Origin: Marinovum sp.
GTDB taxonomy: Bacteria; Pseudomonadota; Alphaproteobacteria; Rhodobacterales; Rhodobacteraceae
Assembly (NCBI GenBank): GCA_002711145.1
Contig: PAHS01000028.1
Span: forward strand, 13,286 to 19,988
Direction of reading: 5' to 3'
Length of the DNA stretch: 6,703 bases
Part shown: piece by piece, positions 1 to 6,703 of the stretch
Numbering within the stretch: position 1 is the first letter of the stretch
How the letters are laid out: the number at the start of each line of letters is the position of its first letter
Program-made: the position numbers and the translations under genes
The notes under the pieces: model-generated
Told to the model about the DNA's origin: nothing
Database searches by the model: none
The model's input: only the letters and a program-made list of their open reading frames with translations

Positions 1-52
1 GTCAGTTTACAATTTACTTGAAAGGGTTCTGTTCAAATGTAATGGGTACATC

Positions 53-1414
53 ATGGATCACGAACAGACTTTCCGGACTAGCGGGAAAAATCTCATTAAA
101 TTAGCGATACCCCTTATTGGTACTCATCTGGCCAATGTGGCTCTTGGTATTACGGACACTGTAATGATGGGTTGGTACTCAGTAACGGCTTTGGCTGCCC
201 TTGTTCTTGGCAATGCTTATTTTTTCGTATTTTTTCTATTTGGTGCCGGTTTTGCTTTTGCAGTTCAACCTCTCGTTGCATCAGCCTCCAGTTCGGGAGA
301 GTTAAAACTCGCAAGACGCTACATGAGAATGGGGTTGTGGCTATCCCTAATCTACGCAAGTTTATTTCTACCAATATTTTTCAATGCTGAGCCTATCCTT
401 ATTATACTTGGACAAGCTCCTGACATATCTGGATACGCTGAAAATTATACGCGTATCATTGGATTTGGGTTAATACCCGCTCTTTGGGCTATGGTTATCC
501 GGTTTTTCCTTTCTGGTTTGCATCTTACTAAAGTGACCTTGATTATTACCTTAACAACGGTGCTATTAAACATACCGCTTAATTATTTACTGATTTTTGG
601 AAATTTAGGGTTTCCTGAATTAGGAGTGTCAGGTGCAGCCATTTCTTCAGTAATAGTTCAAATTATTACTGCAGTATCTATCACTGCATATGCAATAAGA
701 AAATTACCTGAGTATAAGCTACTAACCAGGTTTTTTCGTTTTGACAAAGTTGCATTTGTTAAAGTCGGGACATTAGGGCTGCCGATTGGAACAAGTATTG
801 TCGCGGAGACAGGTTTGTTTACAGCCTCGTCGATTATGATGGGCTGGTTTGGAGCAATCACCCTTGCTGCTCATGGCATAGCACTTCAAATTGCGTCTGT
901 CATGTTCATGATTCATTTGGGCCTGGCTGAGGCTTCAACAATCAAAGCAGGTAACGCTTGGGGGAATAGGAATTTATTGTTACTAAAAAAAGGAGCTAAA
1001 GTCGCTGCCTCATGCTCGATATTATTCTCCTTGGCTGCAATGACTGTTCTTATAACCTTTGGTGATACTCTTGTATCAATTTATGTGGATATTGATGATC
1101 CTTCCCGAAATCAGATAATTTACACTGGTGCTCTATTACTAGTTGCAGCGGCTCTTTTCCAATTTGTAGACGGTGGCCAGGCGATGGCATTGGGTTTACT
1201 CAGAGGTATACAGGATACCACAGTTCCAATGCTAATAACAATTTTAAGTTATTGGTTAGTAGGCGTTCCATCTGCATATTTCTTTGCATTTGTTCTTAAT
1301 TTTGAAGCTATAGGAATATGGGCTGGTTTAGCGACAGGTTTGGGTTTTGCTGCTATCTTGCTCGGATTTCGATTTGTTTATCTCACAAACTCTAACCGTA
1401 AAATGCCACTATAA
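53..1414 (+). CDS. MATE-family efflux transporter (NorM-like)
   Basis: This 453-residue inner-membrane protein has the usual MATE length and about 12 hydrophobic segments. The family exports drugs and metabolites in exchange for Na+ or H+. The N-terminal helix carries GITDTVMMGWYS (about residues 32-43), typical of the NorM group. Three acidic residues in membrane segments fall close to the cation-site positions known in Vibrio NorM (Asp36, Glu255, Asp371): Asp35, Glu252 (PIGTSIVAETG) and Asp373 (FVDGGQ). The match is by position and context, not by alignment. The LLRGIQDTTVPM motif near 382-393 is also typical. The frame stays open to the left window edge, but no ATG, GTG or TTG precedes this ATG in frame, and the start fits the family N-terminus. 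Only a weak GGG lies 6 bases upstream. The substrate cannot be read from sequence. The gene converges on aatA with 9 bases between stop codons. Confidence 0.93.
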   Translation: MDHEQTFRTSGKNLIKLAIPLIGTHLANVALGITDTVMMGWYSVTALAALVLGNAYFFVFFLFGAGFAFAVQPLVASASSSGELKLARRYMRMGLWLSLIYASLFLPIFFNAEPILIILGQAPDISGYAENYTRIIGFGLIPALWAMVIRFFLSGLHLTKVTLIITLTTVLLNIPLNYLLIFGNLGFPELGVSGAAISSVIVQIITAVSITAYAIRKLPEYKLLTRFFRFDKVAFVKVGTLGLPIGTSIVAETGLFTASSIMMGWFGAITLAAHGIALQIASVMFMIHLGLAEASTIKAGNAWGNRNLLLLKKGAKVAASCSILFSLAAMTVLITFGDTLVSIYVDIDDPSRNQIIYTGALLLVAAALFQFVDGGQAMALGLLRGIQDTTVPMLITILSYWLVGVPSAYFFAFVLNFEAIGIWAGLATGLGFAAILLGFRFVYLTNSNRKMPL

Positions 1415-1423
1415 AATGACAGA

Positions 1424-2709
<1,286 letters not shown>

Positions 2710-3099
2710 GTGATTGATGATTTGGATTGGTATGGACCCGAAACCGCCACTTTTGGTGACAGACTATCAGCAGCCGTTGAAAAATCAGGTATGACACAAA
2801 AACTAGTTGCTAAGCGATTAGGCATAAAATTGGCCACACTGAAATCATGGGAGCAGGATGTTAGCGAACCAAGAGCTAATAGACTGTCGATGCTAGCTGG
2901 TTTACTTGGCGTATCTGTTATGTGGCTGCTGCATGGTAGAGGTGACGGAGTAGATTATTCTGACAACGAAGCCCAAGTTCCACCAGAAATCAATGATATA
3001 TTATTCGAAATTAGAGCGCTTCAGACTGGGCTCCTTACATCGGCAGATAAGCTCGCGAAGCTTGAAAAACAATTAAGGGCTAAATTGAGGGACATGTAA
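2710..3099 (+). CDS. XRE/Cro-type helix-turn-helix transcriptional regulator
   Basis: This is a small DNA-binding protein of 129 residues from the chosen GTG start. An XRE-type HTH domain spans about residues 16-74, with the recognition-helix region around TLKSWEQDVSEPRANRL (about 43-59). A charged, heptad-like C-terminal helix (about 94-129) may mediate dimerisation. There is no ligand-binding or peptidase domain. A longer frame begins at TTG 2698, but GTG 2710 is preferred because GGAG (2700-2703) sits 6 bases upstream of it and nothing comparable precedes the TTG. The stop codon overlaps the sdhE start by one base (TAATG), implying translational coupling. The target genes are unknown. Autoregulation, or control of the divergent aatA, is possible because the palindrome lies in the shared promoter region. 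The family is clear and the role is not. Confidence 0.88.
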   Translation: MIDDLDWYGPETATFGDRLSAAVEKSGMTQKLVAKRLGIKLATLKSWEQDVSEPRANRLSMLAGLLGVSVMWLLHGRGDGVDYSDNEAQVPPEINDILFEIRALQTGLLTSADKLAKLEKQLRAKLRDM

Positions 3100-3374
3100 T
3101 GCTAAACGTTCGAGAGAATAAAATCAAAAAGCTTAAAATGCGTTCAATGAGGCGTGGTATTAAGGAAATGGATGTCATCCTCTCCTACTACAGCGAAGTT
3201 TGCCTAGAGAAAATGTCAGGCTTAAAGTTGGATCTCTACTCTGACCTTTTATTTGAAAACGATCAGGACCTATACAGCTGGTGTTCCGGACAAGAAGTCC
3301 CCAAAGAAAAATATTCGGCCATTATTGCTGAGATAAGAGATATCCTCAAAGCAAAGAAATTTAACTATCATTGA
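3099..3374 (+). CDS. sdhE: FAD assembly factor SdhE (succinate dehydrogenase assembly factor 2 family)
   Basis: This 91-residue soluble protein belongs to the SdhE/Sdh5 (DUF339) family, which promotes covalent attachment of FAD to the flavoprotein subunit SdhA of complex II. The signature RGxxE motif is present as Arg19-Gly20-Ile-Lys-Glu23 within MRRGIKEMD. The second conserved block is ENDQDLYSW (53-61), matching the acidic DPDLFxW region of the Escherichia coli protein. Length and helical character fit the family. The ATG overlaps the stop codon of the upstream XRE gene (TAATG), so its translation is probably coupled to that gene. No sdhCDAB genes lie in the window, which is common because sdhE is often unlinked. 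The positively charged N-terminus (KIKKLKMRSMRR) also fits alphaproteobacterial homologues. Confidence 0.93.
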   Translation: MLNVRENKIKKLKMRSMRRGIKEMDVILSYYSEVCLEKMSGLKLDLYSDLLFENDQDLYSWCSGQEVPKEKYSAIIAEIRDILKAKKFNYH

Positions 3375-3412
3375 TTTTCACTTGTTCCGCTTGTTATTGA
3401 ACGTTTTTGTTA

Positions 3413-3841
3413 TCACCAATGACCAATATTAGGCATTGAAATCCATGGCTCACTTTTCCGCATAGCTTCCCCACGCTGCAGTAATTCAATGGAAATGTTG
3501 TCTGGTGATCGCACAAAGGCCATTCGTCCGTCACGAGGAGGTCGATTTATAGTGACGCTATTCTCTATTAAGTTCTGACATGTTTCGTAAATGTTTTCGA
3601 CTTCATACGCTAAATGGCCAAAATGTCTGCTGTCTGACGGGAGTTCAGCATCACCATCCCAATTAAAGGTTAATTCCAGTGGGCATTCATGTTGTCCGTC
3701 CGGTGCAAGAAAAACCAGCGTGAATCGTCCAACATCATTTTCATTTCTTTTTATTTCTTTCAGTCCAATTAAACGGTAGAATGCAATTGATTTTTCGAGA
3801 TCCTTTACTCTTATCATCGTGTGGAGATATCTAATTTTCAT
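3413..3841 (-). CDS. gloA: Glyoxalase I (lactoylglutathione lyase), VOC superfamily
   Basis: This 142-residue cytosolic metalloenzyme converts the hemithioacetal of methylglyoxal and glutathione to S-lactoylglutathione, the first step of methylglyoxal detoxification. The four metal ligands known in E. coli GlxI (His5, Glu56, His74, Glu122) have clear counterparts: His7 (YLHTMIRV), Glu56 (PLELTFNW), His76 (HFGHLAYEV) and Glu119 (ISIELLQ). Two VOC beta-alpha-beta-beta-beta modules are visible, and the length is close to the 135-residue E. coli enzyme. The C-terminal tail (EPWISMPNIGHW) looks like the roseobacter form. A weak TTGGA Shine-Dalgarno-like site precedes an A-rich spacer and the ATG. 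The gene converges on sdhE and is divergent from thyX, and neither neighbour suggests a shared pathway. All ligands being intact argues for an active enzyme. Confidence 0.92.
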   Translation of the reverse strand: MKIRYLHTMIRVKDLEKSIAFYRLIGLKEIKRNENDVGRFTLVFLAPDGQHECPLELTFNWDGDAELPSDSRHFGHLAYEVENIYETCQNLIENSVTINRPPRDGRMAFVRSPDNISIELLQRGEAMRKSEPWISMPNIGHW

Positions 3842-4048
3842 TTTTTTTCCAATTTTGTATCAATGACTAACACTTTGCTCAAAATAATTATAATTAATTT
3901 CAAGATTATTCACCTTGTTACATATGCCTGAATGATCAATTCAATTAAAAATTTGAAAATTACTTCAATTCTTTCTGCATGTTGTGGTTTATTCACAACT
4001 GATCTCTAGATATAGTCAGCAATAAGTGATTCAGTAAAGGACTCCAAA
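3842..4048. promoter_or_regulatory. AT-rich divergent intergenic region between gloA and thyX
   Basis: These 207 bases hold no credible gene. For thyX, a good -10 (TATAGT, 4011-4016) lies about 33 bases before the start codon; the -35 region at correct spacing (TTTATT, 3988-3993) is weak and overlaps a DnaA-box match. The Shine-Dalgarno site is AAAGGA (4036-4041), 7 bases from the ATG. For gloA on the minus strand, a perfect TATAAT (3892-3887) exists without a convincing -35, so it may be chance in such AT-rich DNA. Two copies of TTCAATT (3940-3946 and 3964-3970) start 24 bases apart. Confidence 0.4.
3981..3999 (+). promoter_or_regulatory. Putative DnaA box within an inverted repeat upstream of thyX
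   Basis: TTATTCACA (3989-3997) is a perfect match to the bacterial DnaA-box consensus TTATNCACA. It overlaps a perfect inverted repeat of 6-base arms, GTTGTG (3981-3986) and CACAAC (3994-3999), with a 7-base spacer. It lies over the expected -35 position of the candidate thyX promoter whose -10 is TATAGT at 4011. By eye I found no other perfect match in the window. Replication-linked control of dTMP synthesis would make sense but is inferred. Confidence 0.4.
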
Positions 4049-4957
4049 ATGCCCCTATCTCCAAAACAAATGGAAGAAATAAATGTCCAAAGGGAGCAAA
4101 CAGCGATCACGCGTAGAGTTGTAAGTGAGGGTATGGAGGAGAGGCTTTATTCCGCTTTCAAGGTTCTTGATCATGGTTTTGTGCGTGTAATTGACTATAT
4201 GGGAGATGATAGTGCTATATGCCAAGCTGCCCGAGTTAGTTACGGAAAGGGTACGAAATCTGTTCAGAACGATGCGGGATTAATCAGATATTTAATGCGC
4301 CATTGGCACTCTACGCCATTTGAAATGTGCGAAATCAAATTGCATGTTAAGCTACCAGTATTTGTAGCGCGGCAATGGATCCGACACCGAACTGCAAATG
4401 TAAATGAATATTCAGCGCGGTACTCAATCTTAGATAGAGAGTTCTACATACCCAGCCCTGAGCATATTGCAGCCCAATCTGTGGTAAATAACCAGGGTAG
4501 GGGTGAAAGTTTAAGTGGGGAAGAAGCACAATCTGTTTTAGAGCTTTTGAAAGCTGACAGTGCGCGTTGCTATGATAATTACGAAAAAATGATTTCCCAA
4601 GAAGATCAACAGGGTTTAGCAAGAGAGTTGGCGCGCATGAACTTGCCTGCAAACATATATACGCAATGGTATTGGAAAGTTGATCTACATAATTTACTCC
4701 ATTTTTTGAGACTTAGGGCAGATCCTCATGCTCAATATGAAATTAGAGTTTATGCTGAGGAAATCTGTAAATTAGTTAGAGAATGGGTGCCGCATACTTA
4801 TAGTGCTTTCGAAGATTACAGGCTAGGCGGCGCCTCCCTTTCTCAAACTTCCGTAAATGTTTTGCGTAGAATGATCAAAGGCGAAGATGTAGATCTTCAG
4901 AGCTCAGGCATGAGTAAGGGTGAGTGGGGAGAGTTTAAAAGTATTTTCTTTGATTAG
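4049..4957 (+). CDS. thyX: Flavin-dependent thymidylate synthase ThyX
   Basis: This 302-residue cytosolic enzyme makes dTMP from dUMP using methylenetetrahydrofolate as carbon donor and NAD(P)H through FAD; the family works as a homotetramer. The ThyX signature RHRx7S is present as Arg112-His113-Arg114 to Ser122 ([14 protein letters not shown]). Other family blocks are visible: [14 protein letters not shown] (80-93), the ARMNLP region near 195-200, and the [11 protein letters not shown] nucleotide/flavin-site block (223-233). An N-terminal stretch of about 35 residues before the catalytic domain is usual in alphaproteobacterial ThyX. The ATG is supported by AAAGGA 7 bases upstream. The TAG stop shares the four bases TTAG with the TAA stop of the opposing membrane protein gene. 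No thyA or folate gene lies nearby, so thyX is probably transcribed alone from the region upstream. Confidence 0.96.
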   Translation: MPLSPKQMEEINVQREQTAITRRVVSEGMEERLYSAFKVLDHGFVRVIDYMGDDSAICQAARVSYGKGTKSVQNDAGLIRYLMRHWHSTPFEMCEIKLHVKLPVFVARQWIRHRTANVNEYSARYSILDREFYIPSPEHIAAQSVVNNQGRGESLSGEEAQSVLELLKADSARCYDNYEKMISQEDQQGLARELARMNLPANIYTQWYWKVDLHNLLHFLRLRADPHAQYEIRVYAEEICKLVREWVPHTYSAFEDYRLGGASLSQTSVNVLRRMIKGEDVDLQSSGMSKGEWGEFKSIFFD

Positions 4958-5289
4958 GGAGTTTTAAAATTAACTTTAATTTTTTGGATTTCATTTCCTT
5001 TATTGTCAAAAATTAAGATTTCATCATCATCCGTTACTATTGCGTACCAGTTTATTGTCTGTGTATAGGCTATTGGGTTCACATTGCTTGGTAATTCTAG
5101 CGTCGCTGGAATTAGAGTGGGGCTTTTTCGAAAGTTTATAACAAACACACACACTATTATCACAAAGCCAATTATCATCACCCCAGCTAACACAGTGACA
5201 AGGAGCTTTAAGAACTTTATACTTGTGGGTAGAATAATTTCATTTTGGAGGATAATTTTGTCGTCTTCTGTCTTATCTTTTTTCGTCAC
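4954..5289 (-). CDS. Small single-pass membrane protein, DUF6476-like
   Basis: This 111-residue protein (from the chosen GTG start) has unknown function. A charged cytoplasmic N-terminus (about 1-28) precedes one hydrophobic segment (about 29-52, [18 protein letters not shown]). A C-terminal domain follows, ending in [25 protein letters not shown], which reads like a beta-propeller-type strand repeat. It resembles the DUF6476 proteins I recall beside rluD in Rhodobacteraceae. The open frame runs on upstream to 5463, but AGGAGGA (5302-5296) ends 6 bases before the GTG, and the family is about 100 residues long. The first 32 bases overlap rluD head-to-head and the stop overlaps the thyX stop, so the gene is wedged between two essential-type genes. 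No clear promoter was found; it must lie inside the rluD coding sequence. The existence of the gene is well supported; its function is open. Confidence 0.8.
   Translation of the reverse strand: MTKKDKTEDDKIILQNEIILPTSIKFLKLLVTVLAGVMIIGFVIIVCVFVINFRKSPTLIPATLELPSNVNPIAYTQTINWYAIVTDDDEILIFDNKGNEIQKIKVNFKTP
5208..5252 (+). promoter_or_regulatory. Candidate rluD promoter and strong Shine-Dalgarno site inside the opposing gene
   Basis: TTAAGA (5208-5213) and TAGAAT (5230-5235) are spaced by 16 bases and match the sigma-70 consensus at 4/6 and 5/6 positions. GGAGGA (5247-5252) lies 5 bases before the TTG at 5258 and decides that start. All of this is antisense to the coding sequence of the small membrane protein gene. 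The Shine-Dalgarno site is strong evidence; the promoter is a weaker by-eye call. Confidence 0.5.
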
Positions 5290-6280
5290 AGCGAATCCTC
5301 CTGCGCGTCTTGATAAAGCTCTTTCGCGTGATGCGCCAGATTCAGCTAGTCTATCGCGATCTCGAATTCGTAAACTTATAGAAAAAGGTGTAGTTCGTGT
5401 CGACGAAATAGTTGCAACACATTTAGACGCTTCAGTATGTGAGGGACAATTTATAGAAATCACACTCCCTCAAATTGAGGATATTGATAATGCTCCCGAA
5501 AATATTCCCTTAAATATTGTTTATGAGGATGACTCTCTTATTGTTGTGAATAAACCAGCAGGAATGGTTGTCCATCCAGCCCCTGGCTCTCCAGATAAGA
5601 CCTTGGTAAATGCATTGCTGCATCATTGTGGCGATACCCTATCTGGAATTGGTGGTAGCAAAAGGCCTGGTATAGTTCATCGAATTGATAAAGATACAAG
5701 CGGTTTATTGGTTTCTGCAAAATCGGACGTTGCGCACCAAGTCCTTGCCAAGCAATTTGAAAATCATTCAGTGGAAAGACGCTACCAAGCTTTATGTTTT
5801 GGAGCTCCAGATGCTAATGATCCTAGATTGAGAGGTGTTAAGGGCGTCAGTTTTGAGCCAGGCAATATTTTGAAAGTTACCACCAATTTAGCACGGCACA
5901 GAACGAACCGGCAAAAGCAGGCTGTTGTTTTTGATAAAGGGCGCCATGCAATCACCAGGATAAAAGTCAGTGAAAAGTACGGATCCTTGTCTAGTTTAGC
6001 CTTGATCGATTGTCGTTTAGAGACTGGTAGAACCCATCAGATCCGTGTTCATTTAGCGCATGTCGGGCATGGTTTGATAGGAGATCCGCTATACGGTGGC
6101 CGGAGAAAAATCCAGTCAAAATCTTTTCCAAACGAAATTGTCGATGAAATACTATCTTTTCCTCGGCAAGCCTTACATGCTGCCACTTTGGGGTTTGTGC
6201 ATCCAAAAACAAAAGAAACTTTACGTTTTGAGGTGCCTTTACCGGATGATATGAGTAACCTTATTAATAAGTTGAGTTAA
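5258..6280 (+). CDS. rluD: 23S rRNA pseudouridine synthase, RluD type (RluA family)
   Basis: This 340-residue protein (from TTG 5258) should isomerise uridines in helix 69 of 23S rRNA (positions 1911, 1915 and 1917 in E. coli), supporting late large-subunit assembly. An N-terminal S4 RNA-binding domain (about 14-70: ARLDKALSRD, then LSRSRIRKLIEKGVVRVDE) is followed by the RluA catalytic domain. The catalytic aspartate is Asp144 in HRIDKDTSGLL. The blocks VVNKPAGMVVHPAPG (96-110) and GRTHQIRVH (257-265) are also typical. An ATG at 5084 in the same frame would add 58 residues with no S4 or family character; GGAGGA at 5247-5252 and the usual length of about 340-345 favour the TTG. The first 32 bases overlap the divergent membrane protein gene. 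rpoH follows 121 bases downstream on the same strand, with its own likely promoter. Confidence 0.94.
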   Translation: MSSSVLSFFVTANPPARLDKALSRDAPDSASLSRSRIRKLIEKGVVRVDEIVATHLDASVCEGQFIEITLPQIEDIDNAPENIPLNIVYEDDSLIVVNKPAGMVVHPAPGSPDKTLVNALLHHCGDTLSGIGGSKRPGIVHRIDKDTSGLLVSAKSDVAHQVLAKQFENHSVERRYQALCFGAPDANDPRLRGVKGVSFEPGNILKVTTNLARHRTNRQKQAVVFDKGRHAITRIKVSEKYGSLSSLALIDCRLETGRTHQIRVHLAHVGHGLIGDPLYGGRRKIQSKSFPNEIVDEILSFPRQALHAATLGFVHPKTKETLRFEVPLPDDMSNLINKLS

Positions 6281-6296
6281 CTGTACTCAATTTATT
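6266..6296 (+). terminator. Candidate rluD terminator hairpin spanning the stop codon
   Basis: Bases 6266-6277 and 6285-6296 pair over 12 positions with one G-U wobble. The core arms TTGAGT and ACTCAA are flanked by AATAA and TTATT, and the loop is 7 bases. The right arm ends in a T-rich stretch (TTTATT), giving a terminator-like shape. The stem has only two G-C pairs and no long T run follows, so termination may be inefficient. The rluD TAA stop (6278-6280) lies in the loop. Confidence 0.4.
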
Positions 6297-6301
6297 GCAG
6301 T

Positions 6302-6320
6302 AGCGATTTCAGATATCGCT
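6302..6320. repeat. Short inverted repeat between rluD and rpoH
   Basis: AGCGAT (6302-6307) and ATCGCT (6315-6320) form perfect 6-base arms around a 7-base spacer. No T run follows, so this is not a convincing terminator. It could be a protein-binding site upstream of rpoH or a chance repeat. Confidence 0.25.
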
Positions 6321-6348
6321 CAATCCAAACTTTAAATGAAAATGTAAA

Positions 6349-6396
6349 CTTGAAAAGACGGTTATGTGTTACTACATATATCCTAATCAAAGGAAG
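6349..6396 (+). promoter_or_regulatory. Candidate rpoH promoter and Shine-Dalgarno site
   Basis: TTGAAA (6350-6355) and TACATA (6373-6378) are exactly 17 bases apart, a good -35 and a fair -10. The -35 sits in CTTGAAA, which also resembles the -35 of heat-shock (sigma-32) promoters, though no matching heat-shock -10 is obvious at the expected distance. A 5-base inverted repeat (TATGT 6363-6367, ACATA 6374-6378) overlaps the -10. AAAGGAAG (6389-6396) is the Shine-Dalgarno site, ending 5 bases before the ATG. Confidence 0.45.
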
Positions 6397-6401
6397 CTGA
6401 T

Positions 6402-6703
6402 ATGACCAATTATGCAAACCTACCTGCCCCTAGTCCAGAAGCTGGTTTAAGCCGTTACTTGCAAGAAATACGAAAGTTTCCAATGCTTGAACCGGAAGAA
6501 GAATATATGCTTGCAAGACGCTGGGCTGATGAACAGGACTCAGAAGCTGCTCACAAATTAGTGACTTCTCATCTACGTTTGGCAGCTAAGATAGCTATGG
6601 GTTACCGTGGTTATGGCTTACCTCAAGCGGAAGTAATTTCCGAAGCAAACGTTGGCTTAATGCAAGCCGTTAAGCGTTTTGACTCTGAAAAAGGATTTAG
6701 ATT
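6402..6703 (+). CDS. rpoH: RNA polymerase heat-shock sigma factor RpoH (sigma-32), 5' part
   Basis: One hundred complete codons are visible before the window ends, about one third of a full-length RpoH (usually near 290-300 residues). The sequence shows the sigma-70 family N-terminus: region 1.2 (LSRYLQEIRKFPMLEPEEEY, about 16-35), then regions 2.1-2.2 with LVTSHLRLAAKIAMGYRGYG and the core-binding block EVISEANVGLMQAVKRFDSEKGFR. The RGYGLP...EVISE...NVGLMQAVKRFD wording is characteristic of RpoH rather than RpoD, which has a long acidic region 1.1. RpoH directs transcription of chaperone and protease genes under heat or protein-folding stress. The RpoH-box in region 2.4/3 is beyond the edge, so this cannot be told apart from a second RpoH paralogue (RpoHII), which many Rhodobacteraceae have. 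The ATG is supported by AAAGGAAG just upstream. Confidence 0.94.
   Translation, partial: MTNYANLPAPSPEAGLSRYLQEIRKFPMLEPEEEYMLARRWADEQDSEAAHKLVTSHLRLAAKIAMGYRGYGLPQAEVISEANVGLMQAVKRFDSEKGFR

Noticed and set aside
1..52. Part of an upstream gene or a promoter before the MATE gene
   Set aside because: One frame ends with a stop at 19-21, but seven codons are too few to call a gene, and no convincing -35/-10 pair is visible.
3375..3412. A terminator between sdhE and gloA
   Set aside because: There is a direct repeat of CTTGTT, a GTTC/GAAC pair with an 11-base loop and a run of five T, but no stable stem directly before the T run in either direction.
4347..4652. A 101-residue minus-strand frame inside thyX
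   Set aside because: It lies wholly opposite conserved ThyX coding sequence and shows no family resemblance; it is a shadow of the codon pattern.
5057..5069. A second DnaA box (TGTGTATAG on the plus strand)
   Set aside because: It has one mismatch to the consensus and lies in coding sequence far from any promoter I can support.
5084..5257. A 58-residue N-terminal extension of RluD starting at ATG 5084
   Set aside because: The extra residues have no S4 or family character, are antisense to the well-supported membrane protein gene, and a strong GGAGGA precedes the TTG at 5258, which gives the normal family length.
5290..5463. An upstream extension of the membrane protein on the minus strand, starting at 5463
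   Set aside because: It is the reverse strand of the RluD S4 domain, is rich in Arg and Ser as expected for a shadow frame, and the AGGAGGA/GTG start at 5289 fits the family length.

Overview
The window looks like core chromosome of a marine, low-GC member of the Rhodobacteraceae (Alphaproteobacteria, roseobacter-type). The basis is the strong resemblance, recalled rather than searched, of the ThyX, glyoxalase I, aspartate aminotransferase, SdhE and RpoH proteins to that family, together with the DUF6476-type membrane protein / rluD / rpoH gene order. The DNA is clearly AT-rich, unlike most cultured members, so a streamlined or uncultured lineage is plausible. I see no insertion sequence, integrase, tRNA, rRNA, CRISPR array or prophage gene. 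No gene-free stretch exceeds 300 bases; the longest is about 207 bases, between gloA and thyX.

Layout, left to right. A MATE multidrug/Na+ antiporter gene (+) converges on a class I aminotransferase gene, aatA (-), with 9 bases between them. A short divergent promoter region follows, then a two-gene unit (+): an XRE-type HTH regulator whose stop codon overlaps the start of the succinate dehydrogenase assembly factor gene sdhE. This unit converges on gloA (-), encoding glyoxalase I. A 207-base AT-rich divergent region with a perfect DnaA-box match leads to thyX (+), encoding flavin-dependent thymidylate synthase. thyX overlaps tail-to-tail by 4 bases with a small single-pass membrane protein gene (-). 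That gene in turn overlaps head-to-head by 32 bases with rluD (+), encoding a 23S rRNA pseudouridine synthase. The rpoH gene (heat-shock sigma factor, +) begins near the right edge and is cut by it.

Most of these genes are housekeeping: amino-acid transamination, respiratory complex II flavinylation, methylglyoxal detoxification, dTMP synthesis, ribosome maturation and heat-shock transcription. They do not form one pathway, and I do not see a new multi-gene system. The most notable signals are architectural. In the thyX / small membrane gene / rluD block, start codons and Shine-Dalgarno sites are buried in the opposing gene. A DnaA box sits over the probable thyX promoter. The aatA and XRE promoters appear to overlap face to face around an 8-base palindrome.

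Three start codons were moved from the longest open frame because strong Shine-Dalgarno sites and family lengths support non-ATG starts: GTG at 2710 for the XRE regulator, TTG at 5258 for rluD, and GTG at 5289 (minus strand) for the membrane protein.
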